Shown here: positions 1 through 11,459 of the stretch, piece by piece | Layout: every line of letters starts with the position of its first letter | Position numbering within the stretch: the stretch's first letter is position 1 | Origin: Hypsibius dujardini | Lineage: Eukaryota; Tardigrada; Eutardigrada; Parachela; Hypsibiidae | DNA: 60,537 nt | Assembly: GCA_001579985.1 (NCBI GenBank) | Contig: LRSR01014198.1 | Coordinates: 1-60,537 of the forward strand | Reading direction: 5' to 3' | The notes under the pieces: model-generated | Seen by the model: the letters and a program-made list of their open reading frames with translations, nothing else | Database searches by the model: none | What the model was told of the DNA's origin: nothing | Translations under genes and position numbers: made by a program

Positions 1-128
1 ACAAGGGGGGGGGGGCAAATTGATACCCTATACATTTATTGTTTTCGCAACCACACGTAGAATCTTTAAATATATCTGATCCGTTTGAGTCTAAAGGATA
101 CGGTTAATAGGATTTGTTTTTTGTGCAG

Positions 129-1713
129 CAATTTCCTGGTTCCGTTCGACGTGAAGCTCGAGAAGTCGTCATACGAGAAACCGAAGCACGTCGCCGGGGA
201 TGACGCCGCTACGATCTCCTTTATGTCCAACGATCCTGTGATGTGGAGAGAATTCGTTACTACGGCTCTCAGCAATTTCGAAGAGTATGTTCCGCAATTT
301 TCTTTAATAATGATAGCGGATGACTATTTAATTCGTAAATGATATATTTAAATTCCATTTCAGTAAAACTAAAAAGTGTAGTCAGACGCAAAGAGGATAA
401 GTTTGAGTCCACGTAGTCATTGCGTCTCCGTTCACCATCTCAATAATTTGTGTGCTGCAAAAATGTAAAAGTACAACAAAGTGAAATGTCAATTTTATTA
501 CTGCAAGTGTAGATACAGTTTATTGTCTCCACCCCTCTATTTTTATAATATCGTACATCGGCGATACTAATATGACAATTTCGTTACTGCTTCAGTAAAC
601 TCCTGGATTCACCTGAAACCATCCAGAACTATTGGTCTCGAGTCGGTCTGCAGCAACTCAATCGCAGCCAAGAAGATGACGTCTTCGTCTGGAACGGTCA
701 GGTCGCCCATGTCTTCGACAACTCCACCAAGAAATTCGTCCGAGTTCCTCTGGAGAAAGCCGGATATTTTTCGAGGTCTATGGTCAATTTCACGCCGGTC
801 ACCATGTGCCTGAAAGCGCCAGAATACAGTGTCGTGGAAGAGCTGATTGCCAGTATTGGGATAATGAACGCCGTCACATTCTTTTGCTTTGTTGGTGAGG
901 CAACTTGTGCCATTTTTAACCGATGAAGTTCAGCGTTAAGATCTATTGTCTGCATATAGGTCAGGGCACGATTTCGTGCCGCCCACGGTTTGTGATCGAT
1001 CGCCTCCAGCGAAACATCCCGTCCGTCATTGTCGTCGGAAGGTCGGACTCCGGGAAGACATTCTTCGTTCAGCTGGCACTTACACCTTTCGGAAGCGACC
1101 GTACGAGTGGCCGAGCCTTCAGTTGGAACAAAATGTCCGCATACGAGTTCGGGAAGAAGGCGGAGAAGAACACTACGCCACTTCTCATCAGCGATCCACC
1201 GAAAGATGACGCGATGCAGTACGCGGAGGTTGTTCAGAACGTTTTTGACGGTGATCGTGTGCAGACTCGCGGGCTGACGTATGATCCGGGTGCCGGACCA
1301 GTTTTATGCGTAAACAGAGACTACTTACGCAAATGGCAGAAAAGGGAACAGGAGGAATGGTGAGTTCTGATGTTGAGTTGAAACATGTGTAGCTTATTGA
1401 GTCGACTGTTAACATAGTATCTCGATACATCTGATAAACTAGTCTAGCGAACTGTATTTGAATTTTTTGCAGGGACAGAATTCGAACCCGCTTGGTCGTG
1501 TTTGAAATTAATGGACCAGTTCCATTTCCGGATGAGGATGACCTGTTCTACCAGAAGGCGCAGTGTCTCTCGTCTCATCTTGGAGAACTGCTCTACTTTC
1601 CTGAGGATGATTTGCGGGCCTCGATGAAACATTTCAAGGACCAGTCCGCCGCAGTTTTCCACGAGCAAACCACCGAAAACGACCACTCGCGCAAAAGTAT
1701 CATGAAGAACTAA
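129..1713 (+). CDS. P-loop ATPase related to SF3/DUF927-type ATPases (5' partial, four exons)
   Basis: Four exons join with compatible phases: 129-284, 596-894, 960-1359 and 1473-1713. All introns are GT-AG. Exon 3 carries a Walker A motif (VGRSDSGKTFF, about 1050-1085) in a P-loop core. This is followed by LLISDPPKDD, a Walker B-like strand, then a block FDGDRVQTRG and VLCVNRDYLR. That order of strands resembles the ATPase of superfamily-3 helicases and the metazoan DUF927-like ATPases I know, so an ATP-driven nucleic-acid motor or remodelling role is inferred. Exon 2 (LLDSPETIQNYW onward) has no recognised domain. The reading frame enters from the left with no start codon in the window. It hits TAA at 1711-1713, but exon 4 has a strong phase-0 donor at 1740/1741 that fits the next exon in frame. 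Confidence 0.62.
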
Positions 1714-1880
1714 AGCGTTGTTTACGCGTTCGGCGAGAGGGTGAGTTAAAGCTGCGATTGATGAGATGGGCAAATAAAATGTCAGTCAGGCAAGTTTGTA
1801 GCAAGGGAAGTAAGCTAACGAACTTACTATCAAGTTGCCTAGCTGGCTCCAGACAAAGGCACAGAGATACAGATATAAGA

Positions 1881-1883
<3 letters not shown>

Positions 1884-1929
<46 letters not shown>
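1884..1929. repeat. CAGA tetranucleotide microsatellite
   Basis: About eleven tandem copies of AGAC/CAGA lie in the intron between ATPase exons. The repeat is open in several frames, which creates spurious Ser-Val-Cys-Leu and Thr-Asp-Arg-Gln reading frames. Confidence 0.9.
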
Positions 1930-1995
1930 CCCGTTACAAACTATGACGCGCTAATGGATCGTCTGTTAACGCTTGGCGTGTTTGGCATAATCTAG

Positions 1996-2694
1996 GCTGC
2001 GCATGTGCTAGCCCCAACATTTGACTTTCGGGGAAATGCCGAGGAGCATCTGCGAAAAGTTCTTGTTCCCGCAGCGCTGCACCATCAATCCTTGCATGCG
2101 TTCAAAAACGACCATGCTGATTACAACAGCAAGTCGGTGGACGAGTCGGATTTTGGGCCTGCGCACATTGCTTCCTTTGTTGATGCAATGATTCTTTATT
2201 CTTTGGACCATTCTGATTTTGAGGTAAAAATTATTTTTTAATCAATAAGTTTACTACGCATCACTGGGATATATCTCTTGGGCGTAACTGTTAAATTCTT
2301 TGGTTATGCGGCCGTGGGGATTGGAGCCTAATGGGGGTCTAGCAAAAAAATGTGTATTTGTATACGACGGTGTGGCCGCGGTGTAACCGTCTTCCACTAA
2401 ATCGATGTCTGTTTGCAGTGTGCGCGCAACATTGGCTGGTCTATGGAGCACAAACGACAGAGGGTCGTGGCCTTTCGAACATCAATGGATGTAGTCTTTT
2501 TCACCGACTTCCTGCCGAAGTTCAAGAAATTCCTGAAAACGCAGACTGGGGCAGAGTACGGAGCAAACGCGAAGGTCAACTTCAAGGTTCCTGATTTTGA
2601 TACGCAGACGGATGGGACGTCCAGGGATCCGACTTTTCGCTTCGAATGCCGTCTGGCTGTCCTGATGTATACCACCAAGTTGCCGCAGGCTTAA
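1996..2694 (+). CDS. Probable 3' exons of the ATPase gene, beyond an in-frame stop
   Basis: Two exons, 1996-2223 and 2419-2694, are both phase 0 and bounded by clear splice sites (TAG/GCTG, GAG/GTAAAA, GCAG/TGTG). They encode VLAPTFDFRGNAEEHL onward and CARNIGWSMEHKRQ onward, and end at a TAA. The first exon fits in phase with the donor at 1740 of the ATPase exon, so this is most simply the continuation of that gene, separated from it by the TAA at 1711. No known domain is recognised. The intron at 1741-1995 contains a CAGA microsatellite. It could instead be a separate gene whose start is not visible. Confidence 0.5.
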
Positions 2695-3095
2695 CAGCGC
2701 AGAGTGGCCTTGATGAGTAAGCAGTGACATTTCGCCATAATCAGAACGTTTTAGGGGCGGAGTGAGCCGGATGAGGGAGGGGCAAGCATATTGATGAGGT
2801 GGCAAGTTTTTTTCAGAAATTTTGCCCGACGGGATGAACCTTTGAACATAATCAGTTTAGAAATTTTTTAAATCACTTAATGTACAAAGTCTTTCTAGTT
2901 GCCGGCAGGCGATTTATTGGATAATTGGAGCACAATCAGTTTCGGAAAAAGCTGAGCCCGCCGGGGGGAGGAGCAAGCTTTACCATGTAAAAAGTCTAAA
3001 CCAGTTGTGCCCCCCCCCCCTTGGCATGAGGGCAAATTAATGTTATATGCCGGGGACACCCGGTCAGTCCAACGGTTGATCCGTCACTGAACACA

Positions 3096-3966
3096 ATGTT
3101 TATTACAGGCTCGATCTTTTCCGAAACGGTCCACGTCGAAGGATGGCAGACCATAGTGAGGACAAGCTTGGCAACAGTTGACAAGCTGGACGGGTTGGAC
3201 CACAACCGTATTCTGGACATTGTCCGCGAGGTTGCCAAGGGTGTGCTCGCTGATGTGTCAGATGATGAAATTGAAGTCAGTACCAACAGCACGGGAGTAA
3301 CCGGTCATCAGTCCCACCCTCCTGATGTGCCTATGGTCACCGTCGAGCAGTCCGCGGATCCCAGTTCATCATCGGCCGCCGTAGTGAATGAGCCAGATTT
3401 GAACGATTCGGTCGTGGATGCCACTGCAGCAGACCTGTCTACTTTCTACAGCGATCAGTCCGGACTACCAATCACAGAATTCCTTGGGGATGAACGACCC
3501 ATGCAGATCGGGAATGATCTGATCATGACAGAGTCGTCTGTGTCGAAATCTTCAAGTACCAACAGGGTTGCTGAGGGGTCAGCGAAGTCACCCATGGAGT
3601 TTCATGGCGGTGCTGAAATTCCAACTCGACGTACAGCCTTCGACATTTGGTACAGTGCTGAAGGAAAGGACATTGCTGCAGGTCTTCTCGGTCAACTGGG
3701 ATTTACAAGCCCCTCCAGTACCGTTATGCGCAGTCTCCCAGCAGAGAAATGGATGAATTTCTCACTGGATCAGCAACAGGTGATCAGATTTACTGCATTG
3801 CAGCTGTAAAAAAATGCAGTCCAAAATAAGTAATTGTACTGCCTATCTTTAAACCGCGGCGGTTTTATTCTTAATTGCAGACCTGGAGCAATTTAGATCG
3901 AACGGACGTTGGAGAAACACAAACTAACCGTCAGTTCTTACGTCAGTTGATGGCCGCCAATAAATA
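3096..3966 (+). CDS. Hypothetical acidic Ser/Thr-rich protein, two exons
   Basis: Exon 1 runs from an ATG at 3096, or from the acceptor at 3108/3109 if it belongs to the upstream gene, to a CAG/GTGATC donor near 3780. Exon 2 starts after the acceptor near 3880 (TWSNLDRTDVGETQ) and ends at TAA overlapping AATAAA (about 3960), a likely polyadenylation signal. The protein starts with a helical segment (SIFSETVHVEGWQTIVRTS) and continues into a long low-complexity Ser/Asp/Glu-rich region, probably disordered. No domain is recognised. It lies 400 bases downstream of the ATPase exons on the same strand and could be their last exons. Confidence 0.5.
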
Positions 3967-4293
3967 AATAAGGAAAAAATGTATTGCATTTTCGTGACTT
4001 CGAGCGTATGTTACGAAAGTGCAATAACAACAGATAAGGGATTGTAAATTTTTTACCAAAATGTTCTGTGTATTGGCATGATAATGATGAATGTAGGAAA
4101 TAAATATATTTAATAAATAATTTTAATAAATAATTTTAATTTAATAAACAATCGAGCCCTTCTCCACGGACATTCACCCGCACCCCCCTCCTCAAGCAAG
4201 CAAATCGCTGTTTATTCTAACGAAGGGCCACATAATTACCCGTTCAGATAAATATTTCCTATTGTTTGTTATGTTCTCATGTGAACTACATTA

Positions 4294-5466
4294 TTGGCTG
4301 TTAAAGAACTCTTGAGAACTGACGATATATGTGCTATTGCGTCGCCCAATGATTCCTCAGTTTTTTTTTCTGCTAGCGAATCAAGTGATACCAACAACCT
4401 TACTAAGCAGGTGCGTTTGATAACAGCTACCTTATTGAACAGGTGCGCTGTCAAATTCACAAATTTAGGAATCCAAATAATCAATTTCGTTTTTAGGCCA
4501 CAGCATTTCTTCCGATTGCACCCAGCAGCATGACTGACGACATTCAACCGGGTTGCTATGAGCTAGCTCTTGATGGCAGTGAACAGAATTTTGGCGGAGT
4601 CGAAGAGGTAAGGGTATGACGTTAACCATTCCATCCCTGAGATAATTGGAATAAACTGCTTGCTTATAGCCAAGTATACTGTTTATTCTGGTAGGCTGAA
4701 GCAGTTTCTAACTCTCCTCTTACTCGCCAGCTGAGCGGCCCTCCCAGACTTCCGGATATGGAAGATAGAGTGAGTTTTCAAAATATAAATTCGATGCAAC
4801 TTTACGGACCTACATCTGTTTCGAAATTATGTTGTGTAAATGCAGGTAGCCGCGCTTGGGAGCACTGGATTCCATCAAATTCCAACCTCCTCTCAGGTAG
4901 CGAGTACTATTGAAACTTCGACCGTGAAGGAGTCTGATGAGGTAACCGTAGAATCATCTCTCGCTCACTTGAATAACAATATTAGCTTCGCCCACTGATG
5001 TGCTACATATAATTTTTTTAAATTAGGAGGTTACCGTCGGCAAAAAACCACATTCGAAGTTGAGCGTGGTGGCTGTCCTGCCGGACGAAGCGGGAACGGT
5101 AGGACGCCTGCATGCCCTAAATATGACATATAGATTTACGTGTCGTTTACTCTTGTTAATCCAACATTTCATTTACTATGGCAGAGTGACGAAGGAACAA
5201 GCGTCAAAACGGCTACAAAAAGGCGTCGCAAACCTCGTCGCGTTGTGATGCCCAAGAAGAGCACCATTTCCTGTGGCAGATGTAGCCTACCCAGAAGTTG
5301 TCGAAACGTGGTTCGGTGTTCTCTGCACGATACTTGCGGGAATTGGATTTGCACGGCGTGCTGCCTGCAGGTCATGAGCAAAGATGCATGGAACGAGCGA
5401 CAAACGGCCCTGGACTACGACGCCCCCGATACCGCCTACTACATCGTTTGTTCTTCAACCCACTGA
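4294..5466 (+). CDS. Exon-rich gene with C-terminal cysteine-rich (zinc-finger-like) domain
   Basis: Exons about 4294-4410, 4497-4607, 4695-4769, 4846-4941, 5027-5098 and 5185-5466 all join in phase 0, with introns of 74-90 bases. The N-terminal 150 residues are acidic and Ser/Thr-rich. The last exon begins with a basic stretch (TKRRRKPRRVVMPKK) that resembles a nuclear localisation signal. A cysteine cluster follows, starting CGRCSLPRSC, spaced C-x2-C-x5-C-x5-C-x4-H-x3-C-x4-C-x2-CC, and the end is CSSTH with a stop. The spacing suggests metal binding but matches no finger type I can name. The 5' end is unresolved: TGA lies in frame at 4282, with no ATG or good acceptor. Confidence 0.55.
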
Positions 5467-5479
5467 TGGTAGAAATCTG

Positions 5480-6930
5480 ATGCTCATAATGTTAGTTTCA
5501 ACTTAATTTGCAATCCGTTTATGAGAGATGAAACGGATAAAACAATTTCACAGCTCACTTTGATAAGATTCAAGCGATACGGGATAATAATTTTCATGAG
5601 CCCATGAAGAGGAATATTTTTCTTTTCGTAATAATTTCGATTTTCCGTCTTTATGTATTTTTGCGGTTGGGGGTTTCAATCTGACCGTATGCTCTTTGTA
5701 GTCCTGCATAAACAAATCAGCCGCTCCTGTGCTTCGTAGCTCTTGGTACTACTGTACACATTTGCGATTCCATCGTGGCATAATCTTATTCGGCCACTCT
5801 TGTAGGCTGAACGGAGAAGATTGTATTGTGTGCACTATCAGATCATAAGAAAGCGTCGTCGCGAGATAACAAAGTAGGTGATGAAATAGGAAAGGGAGCT
5901 CTACAGTACGACAAAAATTATATATTGGTTGTAGCCACGTCCTACATATTTACTGATCAAGAATTTCCCTTCACCATTCACTGAATGTTTTGCGCGAAAG
6001 AATAATAAGGCACATTTTATTTCCGACTATCATTGAAAGTTATTTTTCTCGTCGTAATATAGCCAGGTGATGCGAGTCGAGTACCACCAGTACCTGAAAT
6101 TGGCTCCTAGTCATCACTAATTGCGTTTGAGATCGGCATAGATACTGTTGCAATACGACCGCGTTTTCCAATTACCCTAATAGATAATCTCATCCCTTTA
6201 TGTTCCTACGGAATTCAGCATTTTAACGAAATACTTGTTTGTGATAGATACATCACAATGGATTACGGAAGCATTTTATTATTTGTTCTCAAATTCGCTC
6301 AGGATTGGATTGAAAAAAACAGCAACTTTTCAAGAAGTGGCTCCAGTTGTGACAAATGGACGGATGAACAGATAGACAGACAAACAAACAGATTAGTATA
6401 CTGATTAATTTGAGTAGTCAACAAAATTAGTTATTCATGATTTGCAATTTAATTTTTCGTAGTAGCTAAAACCTTTGGTCGAATTTTAGTCAAATTACTT
6501 GACTACCCTTTGTTAGCTTTTCTCAAATACATTTTAAGTAGCTGAAAATCTCTCTTTACAAAAAACAATTAAAAACACTAAAGCAAACACTAAAGCAAAA
6601 AACACTGACATCATTACTTTAGTTTCAGTTTAATTTATTTATGTTAGTTTAGGTTTATCATCCTTAATGGTGGACGATTATTTGAGTCCTGTGGTTGCCA
6701 CGCCAGGAAATCTAAAAACAACTTGTTTGTTCAATCACTGTAACAATTAATCTAACAACAGCAGCCGCAGCCCTTGAGCCCGACACTTGATTGATTAATG
6801 AAACCTATTGAAATCCATCCGAATTTTGGTCGTCCCTATCTGCAAACTTGTTTGCCTACCTAACAATCAATTTGACTGGCAGGACAAATACATGACAACA
6901 ATTAAAACTCAGTTATGCAATTCAAATCTG
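5480..6930. other. Gene-poor, AT-rich stretch
   Basis: No reading frame with splice signals or a recognised domain was found. The part around 6420-6660 shares a diverged TTTTAGTC...TTGACTA...TTAGCTTTT pattern with 58290-58340, so it may be an old dispersed repeat. Confidence 0.4.
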
Positions 6931-6934
6931 GGTG

Positions 6935-7095
6935 GCAATGCCCGGTATGCCGGGCATTGCCATCGAGTGGCACGATGGTTCGATGGTGTTGAAAAGTCAT
7001 AATTGTGAGAGTTCCATGGTTCGATGGCTGGATGGTTCCATGGCACGTTAACTCGATGGTACGATAGTTCGATGGGTCGATGGTGTAGTGTTGTG
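6935..7095. repeat. Degenerate 10-base minisatellite (GGTTCGATGG-like)
   Basis: Irregular tandem copies of (G)GTTCGATGG and GGTTCCATGG occur for about 150 bases, interrupted by an AT-rich spacer. No gene overlaps it. Confidence 0.7.
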
Positions 7096-7309
7096 AATGG
7101 TTATTCTATTATTTTTCATGAACGCAGGGATCTTAATGTGACCCCGCCTTCAAAATATTGTGCTTCCCGATATTTGAGAATGGAAGTTTAACAGAGTGGA
7201 TGTGTCTTTCTTTCCCTTAATCTCTCGTTACATTCTTGAATTTTCGTTTATTTGCAAGTTAACGAATGAACATAATTTTTTACCGAAAAAAATGGCAAAC
7301 GAAAACAAT

Positions 7310-8782
7310 TCAGTTAGGAAAATGAATAATAGTAGATGACACACCGTATACGGTTTCGAAAAGTGTCGCATTAGTAGGCGCCACTGGCAGTAACGTCACC
7401 ATATTCTTCCGGATGTCCTGGAACTCGGAGGATGCCTTGAAGGACAGCGCTTTGAAGATGGCCAGGAGCACCGCGCAGGCAAATTCTACAGCTCTGCTCC
7501 ACCTGCCGGATATTCGTGGGTGGCCATTCACCAATTGCAGCATCCCAAACAGCATTACCGTCACAATCACACACAAGCTGTACGCGAACAGCAAAGTAGC
7601 CCAAATTCGCGGTTCTCGTCGGAGGCGCAGCACTTCTTCATGAACACCTGGTCTTCGCCCACCTCCTCCAAATCGTGATTTGCCCAATCTGGTCCTCCTG
7701 CCTGTAGCAGAATACAATATGAAGCGGTCCGTTAGCACGTAGCACTCGACTTTGAAATCTACCAAGCCGTCTGTACTTTGATTTCTTCTCCTTATTAAAT
7801 TATTACATTTATTTTTACATTTTAAATTTATTATTCCTTATTCTACAAAATATCTGAAAACATTGCTTCGGGTAAAAGTAATTTGCAATCTACAAGCGGC
7901 CTATTTGAAAAACTTTTATTATCAGGCAAAATTATACATTTATTAAAGTACAGTAATAACCGCATGAAGCATAAGCATCATTAGCTTTGGTGATATATTT
8001 TCAAATCCCTTAATATTGTTGTGGATTTACGGAGTAAAATGCACTGAAAAAGTGCACGTGCGAAACGTTCTCCTTGAAACCCAAATCCAACACCTAATCG
8101 GAGATCAACGCGAACGAGACAACCTGCAAACTTGACGTTGTGGATGGAGAATGGGACCGAGAATACGGAGGGGAACCATCTGTTTTAGCTGGAGATATTG
8201 AGCGATTCCGCATCGCGGCAACCTGAAACGTCGTATGTTTTTTTTTTGGTGATAAGTTCGCCACGTAGACATCAAAGCCATCCCACGCGTTGTCGTTAGC
8301 GGAGTCTATGATTAGTAGTCGAAAGCAGAAAATGATGAAAGTGTAAGTGAGTCGTGAACTGGCTACGGTTGGTTTTATAGGAACCGTCGTTGACTGATGT
8401 ACAAATGCATGCAAAGTTGAAAAACATAGGAGGTCTCCCTCATCCTTGCTGTTTGCAAACGTGTAAGACGGAAAGTGTTCCAAGAATGTAAACTTAGATT
8501 GGATTGAGTGTTAGAACTGAATCGGAAGTTGATGTCTGTAAAATATTGGAAACCTGTATCCTGTATCCTAGTGTGCCAATTTTGTGAATTCAAGGCCGAT
8601 TAGTATGAAATTGACATTGTGTCAATCATTGTTTTGTCTTTCATGTCGGTGTCGTACTCGGCGTCATCTTCAGAACTCGTTGTAATAACAGTGGTTGAAC
8701 GGCGCCAAGTTTTGTCTGCTTCCACCGCGGCCGGATGGATTTGAGGAATATGGGGTGAATTAAACCGTGGGTTTAAATCCAT
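7310..8782 (-). CDS. Unassigned membrane protein with two C-terminal helices
   Basis: Read on the minus strand, an ATG at 8782 opens an acidic N-terminus (MDLNPRFNSPHIPQIHP...). Exon-like segments follow near 8305 (SANDNAWDGFDVYVAN) and at 8124-8222 (33 codons, Ser/Pro-rich, flanked by TTCAG and GTTGTC). The last exon, 7310-7701, starts at a TACAG acceptor. It has strong G/C third positions and two hydrophobic segments, ATLLFAYSLCVIVTVMLFGM and FACAVLLAIFKALSF, followed by DIRKNM. This tail is spaced like TM6-TM7 of the GPCRs elsewhere in the window, but no diagnostic GPCR motif is present. The joins among the first exons are not phase-proven. Confidence 0.4.
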
Positions 8783-9128
8783 TGTTTCGGAACTTAACTC
8801 GCTCCTTCTCGGCGTCCAGTGACTGTACTTTTCTATGAGGTCTTCTTTTAGTCACCATGCAACGATACTATCAGAGAGCAAGTAAAATTATGGAGCCAAT
8901 AATTAGAAGAAATTATTCGGGAAGGCTTCAGTAAAAAGTCAGTACTGAAAGGAATGTGGAAAAGATTTTTCAGACAAAGAAGGATTTTTATATCACCGTT
9001 CTTAGAAACTCATTGACATCGATATAACACACCATAAAAAAAGGACTAATGGTCAGTCCAAAAGGGCAAGTAGAAAGCACATTTTCGGCGAATAGCGATT
9101 CCAAACATACTAGACTGACAGAAGATTT

Positions 9129-9643
9129 TTGTTATCTGCATGTGTGTTTTATTTCGGAGGCAAGGTTTGTAAGAAGACAACCACTCAGGCCATCGAAGTA
9201 CCGTGTGCAAAAACCTCAAAGGTTATTGCTTTTGCATGTGGATTGGATTTTGACCGAGACCTTTCAAAAAAATTTTGGCGACCCAGCAGTTCCGCCGGAA
9301 TTGCAAGTCCCATATTTGGTGGCTGATATTTTTACACCAAGGACAGAACGCTTGACCGCTGCATCGTGCTGCACCGGAATCCAACTATGGATGAGAACGC
9401 ACCCCAGAAAGCAACCATAACCATCACACAAAAAACACGTCGGTTTTCTGTAGCGCCCCACTGCGGCCCCTGAAGTAGACCGCTTACGATTCCACCCGCT
9501 TCTAATCGATGGACGGACGTCCTAATTTTTGGATTTTCTCTGGACCACCTTGAACGATGTTCGACTTTCTCTGCCAACAAAAATACACTCCGCACTCTGA
9601 CGGGGGTTCGGCGGATGAAAAGCAATGTTAGGCTTTGCTTCAC
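9129..9643. other. Ambiguous coding stretch, strand unresolved
   Basis: The plus strand reads VPCAKTSKVIAFACGL and, after a stop, KDRTLDRCIVLHRNP. The minus strand has a longer open frame ending FCVMVMVAFWGAF with a possible GTGTAA donor. Third-position bias does not decide between them and no family is recognised. Confidence 0.25.
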
Positions 9644-10389
9644 AATTTATCTATTTAATATTTATTAATTATATAAACATTTGTTTGTCGACCTATTTTG
9701 TCTGCTTATTTTTTTTCAATTCACATAACATAGTGTTTTACTTAATCGTTACTAAATCTACGATTAAGGCTGCGTTTATTGAACTATTCAAACAGAAATC
9801 TTAGTGGTATTGGAAAGAGAGTTCTTTAGTTTTCTTCATTTTCGCTTGTCGGTCTAATGAATTTCATTATGAACCTTGTTTGTCAACCTAAAATTCTATC
9901 GTTAGGACACAGACCTATCAGATACATTTTTAGGCCGAAATTCAAACAGTCCTGCACACCTATTGTGTTATATACCGCAAAATACCGCAAAATACCGCAA
10001 CTTGGTGTGAGAGAGAAACGAGTGATCTATTCATTATGTTGTCTATCGCGCGCGCACGGTGACAGAGCGATGAAGCAGCCTGTAAGATGTCACCGCAATC
10101 GGTCAGATTTTAGTGAAGTATCCAACTTCACTGAAATCTGAAAACGTTAGACATGGTCTTATAGGACGTATCCAACTGAATTTTCAAAAATATGCACAGT
10201 TGGAAAACTTTCAGACATTTAATTTGTTTCGAGAATTGAATTTCGTGTTCCCTGGACTTTAACCCCAATCAACAAGTGGAAACGGACAGATAGACAGACA
10301 GCCACACAAACATGCAGGCATACAGGCACAAACATTTACAGTCCTGGTTTATCATCGTAACTCTTTCCGCACTTCAGTTCCAGCCTCCG

Positions 10390-11450
10390 TCAAAATGCTG
10401 CCCAATGATTCTCCATCAGAGGGAGGGATTCTCGGTTTGTCATGCGCTATCAGTGGGAGTCCGCAACCCATTTCACATAGCTCTTCACGGTGAGCAAATG
10501 TGTGACTTCAGGTACATTTGGAAGCAGCCGAGACTTATCCTACCATTGCATTCGCTATTTTAGTCTTCAGTCGGAAAACGACAAGAGCTAGACCATTTTG
10601 CAAACCAAATCTACATTGAAGTACCATTCATGTCGCAGGCCAAAACTAGAACATACACATGCATTGGCAGAAACGGGATCGGCACGCCTCATCGCAGTAG
10701 TGAAGATCGCTTAAACGCCATCGGTTTATGGACACTATTCTGTCGTGTGGCGCTGTTTCGACACCTTGCCCAGCCGCAGTGACGGACACGATAGCATCAC
10801 TCCATCCAATTCACATCAAACAACTAGACGATATGGCACAAAAGATTGCCGACATGTCAGCGCAAATATCTTGTCGCGTCGATGAGAGTCAATGTCAGAT
10901 GATGCTGCAAGCCTGCGGAGATCCTCATCAGCGTCATTGCGGATTCAAGATCAATGTGCAGTGCTCCATGGTGAGTGCTCAGCTGTACGCGTTTCTGCGT
11001 GTTTTGAACACTCGACAATGCGATATGTCTTACTCCGCACTAGCCAATAAACTTTCCGAGCATCGCGAAAAGCGTTTTCCAGACTGCGTGTGAGCTGCGA
11101 TTATCTGTGACGACTTTGAAAAGCAAATTAAACTACGAATCAAGCTGGACCACATCCGCAAAGTTCGATTCGAGCATTTCGGTTCCTCCAAGGATGAGGG
11201 TTGCATTTCGCGCCAAAACAGAGGAAATTTCGTTACGGTTACGGCGCCTTTGGGATTATCGGCTGTACCAGGGAGCGAACGATGAAGTGGAAGCGCTACG
11301 TTGTGGCAATTTGGGCTAATCGGTTTGTTCTGTCGTCAGGAAATACGTTACAGGAACATGGCAACCTGGAAGCCTTGTGGACTTGAGAGAATCGTAGTAA
11401 ACCTGAAATAACGCGCTCTCGCAACCTTATCGCCATGTTGAGGGATCAAC
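10390..11450 (+). pseudogene. Decayed Ig-domain receptor tyrosine kinase
   Basis: A B-strand motif EGGILGLSCAISGSPQP (Cys at 10443) and, in another frame, an F-strand motif TYTCIGRNGIGT (Cys at 10660) lie 217 bases apart, the normal cysteine spacing of an I-set immunoglobulin domain. About 550 bases further on, RYGYGAFGII (near 11237) looks like a kinase glycine loop, followed by YVVAI, which resembles the beta-3 strand VAVK. Near 11355 the pieces HGNL and ENRSKPE in different frames match the hinge region of FGFR/VEGFR-like kinases. Changing frames and stops argue for a pseudogene. No HRD or DFG motif was found. An intervening 121-codon frame at 10728-11093 may be chance. Confidence 0.5.
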
Positions 11451-11459
11451 AGAAGCATT

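Noticed and set aside
1700-1946. Overlapping open frames with SVCLSVCL and TDRQTDRQ repeats
   Set aside because: They are products of the CAGA microsatellite within an intron.
10312-10563. 83-codon frame MQAYRHKHLQSW...
   Set aside because: It overlaps the Ig motifs in the wrong frame and has no homology of its own.
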